58,186 bases of DNA from Mobilitalea sp. GTDB lineage: Bacteria > Bacillota_A > Clostridia > Lachnospirales > Lachnospiraceae. The stretch spans positions 1 through 58,186 of the forward strand of contig JARKQP010000003.1 of assembly GCA_029974875.1 (NCBI GenBank), in the 5' to 3' direction. Of the stretch, positions 53,831 through 58,186 are shown piece by piece; the first letter of the stretch is position 1; each line of letters begins with the position of its first letter. Made by a program: the position numbers and the translations under genes. The notes under the pieces are model-generated. The model did no database searches. It saw only the letters and a list, made by a program, of their open reading frames with translations, and was not told the origin of the DNA.

Positions 53831-53970
53831 ATTAGTATGAAATACAGAATATTTCACCTCCAACACTCAGTGACCTAATCGTAAAATGTTCGTTAGCGTG
53901 AAAGGGAGATCATTTCATCTCTGACCCCCTACAATCTAACGTCTAAATATTCGTTAGTATGAGTCTAACA
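53831..53970. repeat. Imperfect 61-bp tandem repeats upstream of the isomerase operon
   Basis: Unit 1 (53831-53891) and unit 2 (53892-53952) are aligned end to end, followed by a partial third (53953-53970). The common head is TTAGTATGA or TTAGCGTGA, at 53832, 53893 and 53954, exactly 61 bases apart. Each unit also shares ATTTCA, CTAA and a closing TTC. They lie between the PocR-AraC gene and the isomerase gene, so they may be phased binding sites, about six helical turns apart. Confidence 0.6.
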
Positions 53971-54311
53971 TAAATCAAATCAAAAACAAAGTATCCTTTA
54001 GAATTTAGGGCGAAAAGAAAATACGGAAAGAAAAGTTCTTAAATTATTGATGCTATAAAGAAGTAAGATATATTGGCAGAGATAAATTCAGACAACCTGT
54101 AGTTTTTATAGTGTGAACAAAATCAAAGTAAAATGTTCAAAAGTCCATATAAAGTGGTAAGTTATTTCGTTAAGATAGGATTATAAGCAGGATAATCGAA
54201 ACCAATAAATAAAGTATTAGCCCATAGTGTGGGCAAGTAAGAGATGTGTAAAAGAAAAAGGACCATACCGGGAAGATTGAGAGTGCTCGACGGTAGAAAT
54301 GGAGGAAAAGA
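53971..54311. promoter_or_regulatory. Leader region of the isomerase operon
   Basis: About 340 bases without a gene. No consensus -10/-35 pair is obvious, consistent with a regulator-dependent promoter. GGAGG at 54301 is the ribosome binding site of the next gene. Confidence 0.35.
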
Positions 54312-55712
54312 ATGAGAAAGACAACATTTGCATTATGCTTTGGCAACAGAGGCTTTATGCCGGGAGAATTAATCCTGGGTGCACGGGATGAGATGGTAAA
54401 GGCAGTTACAGATGCAGGCTTTGATTACATCATGATGGATGAGGAAGCGACCAGATACGGCGCAGTGGAGACAAGGCAGGAGGGACGTATTTACGCCCAG
54501 TGGCTTAAGCAGCAGGAGGGCCAGTATGATGGCGTTATCTTCTGCATGCCGATTTTTGTAGATGAAAATGGTGCCATCACTGCGTTACAGGATGCAGGAG
54601 TGCCGATCCTGATGCAGGCCTACCCAGATGAAATCGGCAAGATGGACTTTAAATACCGCAGGGATGCTTACTGTGGAAAGTTCTCCGTAACCGATGTATT
54701 CTCCCAGTACAGGGTGCCCTTTACCGTCATGAAGCCCCATGTAGTCCATCCCCTTTCCGCGGATTTTGCTGAGAACTTAAGAGAATTTGCCATGGTATGC
54801 CGCGTTGTAAACGGTATGAAGCGGTTTAATGTGGGCTGCATCGGAGCCAGGACAACAGCCTTTAAGACGGTCCGTTTTGATGAGATTGCGCTGCAGAAGC
54901 ACGGGATCAATGTAGAGTCCTTTGACCTGTCCGAACTGATCTATCTGGTGCAGAAGCTGGAGGATGATGACCAGAAGGTAATTGATAAGGTAGCCAGGCT
55001 GGAAAGCTATACGAACTTTAGCTTAGTTCCCCTGAAGAATAAATTAACCCTTGCAAAGATCAGTGTCGTCATTGATGACTACATAGAAAAATATAACTTA
55101 GACGCAATAACCCTCCGCTGCTGGAATGAGCTGGAGACCATCCTCCGTGTCTGTCCCTGTGTGCTGCTCAGCGAGCTCAATGACCGGGGAATCGTAGCCT
55201 CCTGCGAGATAGATCTATGCTCAGCCATCACAATGCGTGCTATGAACCTGGCTTCCGGTGAACCCACAACAGTTCTGGACTGGAACAACAATTACGGGGA
55301 TGACGAGAATAAGGTAATCCTGTTCCACTGCGGACCGGTAGCCCAGACCTTGATGGATGGAGAGGGGACTGTAACGGAGCATAAGATGTTCGCCAAGGAT
55401 GATCCGGGCTCAGGCTGGGGCTCCAACGAAGGCCGTATTAAGGCATTTCCAATGACCTTCTCCAACTGCAAGACAGAGGACGGCAAGCTGACGGTCTATG
55501 TCAGTGAAGGCGATATGACCGATGATACCATCGAAGATGGGTTCTTTGGCTGTGCCGGTGTAGCTGAGATCCCTCAGCTACAGGATAAATTAATCCGCTT
55601 GGCAAGGGGAGGCTTCAAGCACCATACCTCCATCGGTGTGGGACATATGAAATGGGCTTTAGAGGAGGCTTTTAAAACCTACCTGAACTATGATGTTGTA
55701 TCCATAGACTAA
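54312..55712 (+). CDS. L-fucose/L-arabinose isomerase-like protein
   Basis: A 466-residue protein of the fucose/arabinose isomerase superfamily. The N-terminal Rossmann-like part contains DYIMMDEEATRYG, YDGVIFCMPIF and FSQYRVPFT. The C-terminal half contains DAITLRCWNELETIL, RGIVASCEIDLCSA (acidic metal ligands) and later HCGPVAQTL. It would convert an aldose to a ketose. It is shorter than FucI (about 590) and near AraA (about 500), so substrate should not be assumed. It is followed by a kinase, as in pentose and deoxyhexose pathways. No signal peptide. Confidence 0.75.
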   Translation: MRKTTFALCFGNRGFMPGELILGARDEMVKAVTDAGFDYIMMDEEATRYGAVETRQEGRIYAQWLKQQEGQYDGVIFCMPIFVDENGAITALQDAGVPILMQAYPDEIGKMDFKYRRDAYCGKFSVTDVFSQYRVPFTVMKPHVVHPLSADFAENLREFAMVCRVVNGMKRFNVGCIGARTTAFKTVRFDEIALQKHGINVESFDLSELIYLVQKLEDDDQKVIDKVARLESYTNFSLVPLKNKLTLAKISVVIDDYIEKYNLDAITLRCWNELETILRVCPCVLLSELNDRGIVASCEIDLCSAITMRAMNLASGEPTTVLDWNNNYGDDENKVILFHCGPVAQTLMDGEGTVTEHKMFAKDDPGSGWGSNEGRIKAFPMTFSNCKTEDGKLTVYVSEGDMTDDTIEDGFFGCAGVAEIPQLQDKLIRLARGGFKHHTSIGVGHMKWALEEAFKTYLNYDVVSID

Positions 55713-55951
55713 GCTTCCTGCGTCAAAATTGGATGTAGGTATTGAAATGAATATGCATGTAGCGGTATTCATCTAAACTTGTCACAGAAGCTTGTTTCCA
55801 TGCCGTCATCTGAATTTATCTACCTGAATATTTATTACAGTAGGATAATGAGGGCTTTGAAGATTGAAGCATAGACTGGGGAAAGGAAAACAGGTAGGCA
55901 TAGGGATGTCTTGGTTTATGCATATATTTGGAATAGAAACGGAGGTTAATT
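55713..55951. other. Intergenic region
   Basis: About 240 bases without a recognised gene. A weak inverted repeat ATGAATA/TATTCAT (about 55748-55773) is visible. GGAGGT at 55941 is the ribosome binding site of the kinase. Confidence 0.4.
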
Positions 55952-57439
55952 GTGAAGATAGCAGGTCTTGACATAGGAACAACCGGATGCAAGTTAACGG
56001 TGTTTAGTGAAAAAGGGATTTATTTAGATAAGGCATACTGTGATTATCCGCTACAGCGTGGGAAGAGTGGGCATGAAGTGGATGCCTCCGCAATCCGGGA
56101 GGGTGTTTTTGAGGTGATCCGGGTTATGGCTGCCAAATACCCGGATATTGCAGGAATCGGTGTGGCAAGCTTTGGCGAAACCTTTGTTATCACAGATCAG
56201 GGAGACAATCCATTATTACCGTCAATGCTCTACACCGATCCCCGGGGTTCCCAGGAATGTGCCGAGCTGGTGGAGAAACTGGGGCAGGAAAGGATAGGGG
56301 ATATTACCGGGCTAAAGCCTCACGAGATGTTCAGTATCTCAAAGCTGATGTGGGTAAAAAAGCATAAGCCAGATATTTACCGGGATGCAAAGCATGTATT
56401 CCTGATGGAGGATTATATCGTATATCTGCTGAGTGGCATCGCCCAAATCGACTATTCCTTAGCCTCCCGCACCATGGCCTTTGATATCCGCAGGCTTAAC
56501 TGGAGCGATGAGATCTTTGAGGCAGCAGGAATCTCAAAGGATCTGTTCTCCAAACCGGTGCCCACCGGTACTGCAGCAGGAAAGATAACGGCGGAGATAG
56601 GGAAGCAGACGGGCCTGGCAGAGGCGGCGGTTATCGTGTCCATCAGCCATGACCAGGTGGCGGCAGCCATTGGCTCCGGCGTATTTGACAGTGATAAGGC
56701 GGTAGATGGGGCGGGTACCGTAGAATGCATCACCCCTGTATTTGACAATATCCCGGAAAACAAGGTAATGTTTGATGGCAATTATTCCATCGTCCCCTAC
56801 ATCATCCCGGGAAAATATGTATGCTACGCCTTCTCCTATACAGGAGGCTCTTTAATCCAGTGGTGCATCAATACCCTGGCAAAGCAGGAGGCAGCAGCTG
56901 CAAAGGCATCGGGTAAATCGGTGTATGAGCTGCTGGAGAAGAGGGAAAAGGAGGAGCCGACGGGGCTACTGGTATTACCCCATTTCGCAGGAGCGGCAAC
57001 GCCCTATATGGATACTGGATCCAAGGGAGCAATCCTGGGCCTTACCTTAGCCCATACGGTAAATGATATTTATCAGGCCTGTATGGAGGGTGTTGTATAT
57101 GAAATGATGCTAAACGCTGAGAAGCTGTCCCAGGCAGGGATTCATTACCAGATGCTTCATGCGACCGGCGGTGGTGCCCATTCTAAGGTATGGATGCAGA
57201 TGAAGGCGGATGCCCTGGGGGTTCCTGTTGCAACCCTGGAATCCGATGAAGCAGGAACCGTAGGAAGCGCCATGCTGACAGGAATTGTGGTTGGCTGCTT
57301 TCAGGATCTGGAGGATGCCAGGGAGCATATGGTAAAGGTCAAATCCTATTTCTATCCAAGGGAAGAACAGCACTGGATGTATCAAGAGATGTACCAGAAG
57401 TACCGGGGATTATATGAGGCGGTACGCCCCCTTGTATAA
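55952..57439 (+). CDS. FGGY-family carbohydrate kinase
   Basis: A 495-residue sugar kinase beginning with GTG, six bases after GGAGGT. The N-terminal ATPase fold starts MKIAGLDIGTTGCKLTVFSE (phosphate 1). Other visible features are YTDPRG near 90, the catalytic Asp in SISHDQVAAAIGSG (about 230), DGAGTVE (about 253) and LHATGGGAHSKVWMQ (about 405). It would phosphorylate the ketose from the isomerase. Xylulo-, ribulo-, rhamnulo- and fuculokinases share this fold, so specificity is not assigned. Confidence 0.88.
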   Translation: MKIAGLDIGTTGCKLTVFSEKGIYLDKAYCDYPLQRGKSGHEVDASAIREGVFEVIRVMAAKYPDIAGIGVASFGETFVITDQGDNPLLPSMLYTDPRGSQECAELVEKLGQERIGDITGLKPHEMFSISKLMWVKKHKPDIYRDAKHVFLMEDYIVYLLSGIAQIDYSLASRTMAFDIRRLNWSDEIFEAAGISKDLFSKPVPTGTAAGKITAEIGKQTGLAEAAVIVSISHDQVAAAIGSGVFDSDKAVDGAGTVECITPVFDNIPENKVMFDGNYSIVPYIIPGKYVCYAFSYTGGSLIQWCINTLAKQEAAAAKASGKSVYELLEKREKEEPTGLLVLPHFAGAATPYMDTGSKGAILGLTLAHTVNDIYQACMEGVVYEMMLNAEKLSQAGIHYQMLHATGGGAHSKVWMQMKADALGVPVATLESDEAGTVGSAMLTGIVVGCFQDLEDAREHMVKVKSYFYPREEQHWMYQEMYQKYRGLYEAVRPLV

Positions 57440-57561
57440 ATTGAATACTTGCAATTAGAAAAGTAATGTTGGTCTAATCCATAGTTTTAAGGAGTTTTAT
57501 ATACATTTATCATATATCCAATCCAAGGTTGTCTAAATACCAAGAAAGGCGTATTATTATC

Positions 57562-58186
57562 ATGAATGAATATATCGGACATGAATCACAGATTTACGGG
57601 GTAGAGGAATACCGCCTGGTTGGCGGAAAAGGTGACGGGATGCGCTTGCTGCAGGTTCGTAATGGCCTCGGCTTAGAGCTGACCATATCACCGGACCGTG
57701 CAGCGGATATTTCCAGGCTGACCTACCGTGGGATTAACATGAGCTATATGGCGCCCTGCGGCTATGTTTCGCCTGCATATTATGAGAGCACCGGCGCTAA
57801 TTTCTTGAAATCCTTTACCGCAGGATTCTTAACCACCTGCGGACTACAGGCTGTCGGCTCTCCCTGCACCGATGAAGGGGAAGAATTGCCCTTGCACGGC
57901 TCTATAGGAAATACCCCGGCAGAACAGGTGTATTGGAGAAAAGAAGGGGATGAGCTTGTAATCTATGCGCAGGTGAATGATGAGGGCTTGTTTGCAAGGA
58001 AGTTAAGATTGCTTCGTGAAATTAGGATAAGCCTGCAAAAGAATGAGTTCACTATAAAGGATAGGGTGGAGAACAGAGGAGATGTAAGAACACCTGTAGA
58101 AGTTCTCTATCATATGAATATGGGTTATCCCCTCCTGGATGAAGATAGTATCGTAACTATATCCTCAGATCATGTACATCCGAGAA
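57562..58186 (+). CDS. DUF4432 aldose-1-epimerase-like protein, partial
   Basis: An open frame from ATG 57562 to the window end (208 codons) encodes the N-terminal two-thirds of a galactose-mutarotase-fold protein. ELTISPDRAADISRLTYRGI, LTTCGLQAVGSPCTDEGEE and LPLHGSIGNTPA are typical of DUF4432 proteins, which resemble aldose 1-epimerases. A mutarotase that supplies the correct anomer fits the preceding isomerase and kinase. It is incomplete only because of the window edge. Confidence 0.75.
   Translation, partial: MNEYIGHESQIYGVEEYRLVGGKGDGMRLLQVRNGLGLELTISPDRAADISRLTYRGINMSYMAPCGYVSPAYYESTGANFLKSFTAGFLTTCGLQAVGSPCTDEGEELPLHGSIGNTPAEQVYWRKEGDELVIYAQVNDEGLFARKLRLLREIRISLQKNEFTIKDRVENRGDVRTPVEVLYHMNMGYPLLDEDSIVTISSDHVHPR

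Noticed and set aside
54312..58186. Sulfoquinovose breakdown operon (isomerase-like protein plus epimerase-like protein)
   Set aside because: Isomerases of sulfoquinovose pathways resemble this family, but no sulfo-transaldolase/transketolase or sulfonate exporter is visible here, and the FGGY kinase points to a phosphorylative sugar pathway. The window ends too early to decide.

Overview
The window looks like a carbohydrate-utilisation region from a gut or rumen Clostridia bacterium, most likely Lachnospiraceae. The reasons are moderate-to-low G+C, strong AGGAGG-type ribosome binding sites, YesM/YesN-type regulators next to an LplB/YtcP-type sugar ABC importer, GPH-type symport, several GH3/GH43/GH78 enzymes, and AraC regulators. 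The assignment is inferred from gene content only. I saw no rRNA, tRNA, CRISPR array or transposase.

Layout. 1-337 (-) is the start of an AraC regulator cut by the window edge. 751-16885 (+) is a long catabolic run: MBL-fold hydrolase, GH78 rhamnosidase, ceramidase-like hydrolase, a detached esterase tail domain, GH2, GH43, acyl esterase, GPH symporter, second esterase, and a domain-permuted GH3. 17074-18586 holds an unrelated AAA/DUF4143 ATPase with its own promoter and the stump of another AAA ATPase. 18603-25904 is a control and import unit: AraC (-), sensor kinase, response regulator, two permeases and a solute-binding lipoprotein. 25987-33403 carries GH43-CBM32, pectin-acetylesterase-like, a rhamnosidase-like enzyme, a broken esterase and another alpha/beta hydrolase. 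33609-35936 (-) is a secreted fibronectin-III protein. 36670-52837 carries four GH3/GH78-type enzymes, a tannase/feruloyl-esterase-like enzyme, a GH106-like enzyme and a beta-lactamase-fold hydrolase. 52935-53789 (-) is a PocR-AraC regulator divergent from a fucose/arabinose-isomerase-like, FGGY kinase and DUF4432 epimerase-like operon that runs off the end.

How it works together (inference). Nearly every hydrolase lacks a signal peptide, so the cell probably imports decorated oligosaccharides or plant glycosides through the ABC importer and the GPH symporter, then removes acyl groups and rhamnose, arabinose, galactose or glucose units in the cytosol. The last operon would isomerise and phosphorylate a released sugar. 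Rhamnose-rich pectin fragments or acylated plant glycosides fit the enzyme set best; the actual substrate cannot be read from sequence.

The most unusual property is a series of gene stumps. Between intact genes lie short in-frame N-terminal and C-terminal ends of esterases, a ceramidase-like gene and GH43-like genes whose middles are missing (528, 1613, 8864, 13133, 31457, 36397, 41831, 42058, 48856). Many directly abut the next gene and include its ribosome binding site. Duplicated leaders and 3' flanks show that modules were duplicated and then hollowed out. Other second-look items are a pair of matching inverted repeats with a conserved loop in the ABC operon, a 61-bp tandem repeat upstream of the isomerase operon, three permuted GH3 enzymes beside one canonical one, and a tannase-family enzyme missing both cysteines of its usual disulfide.
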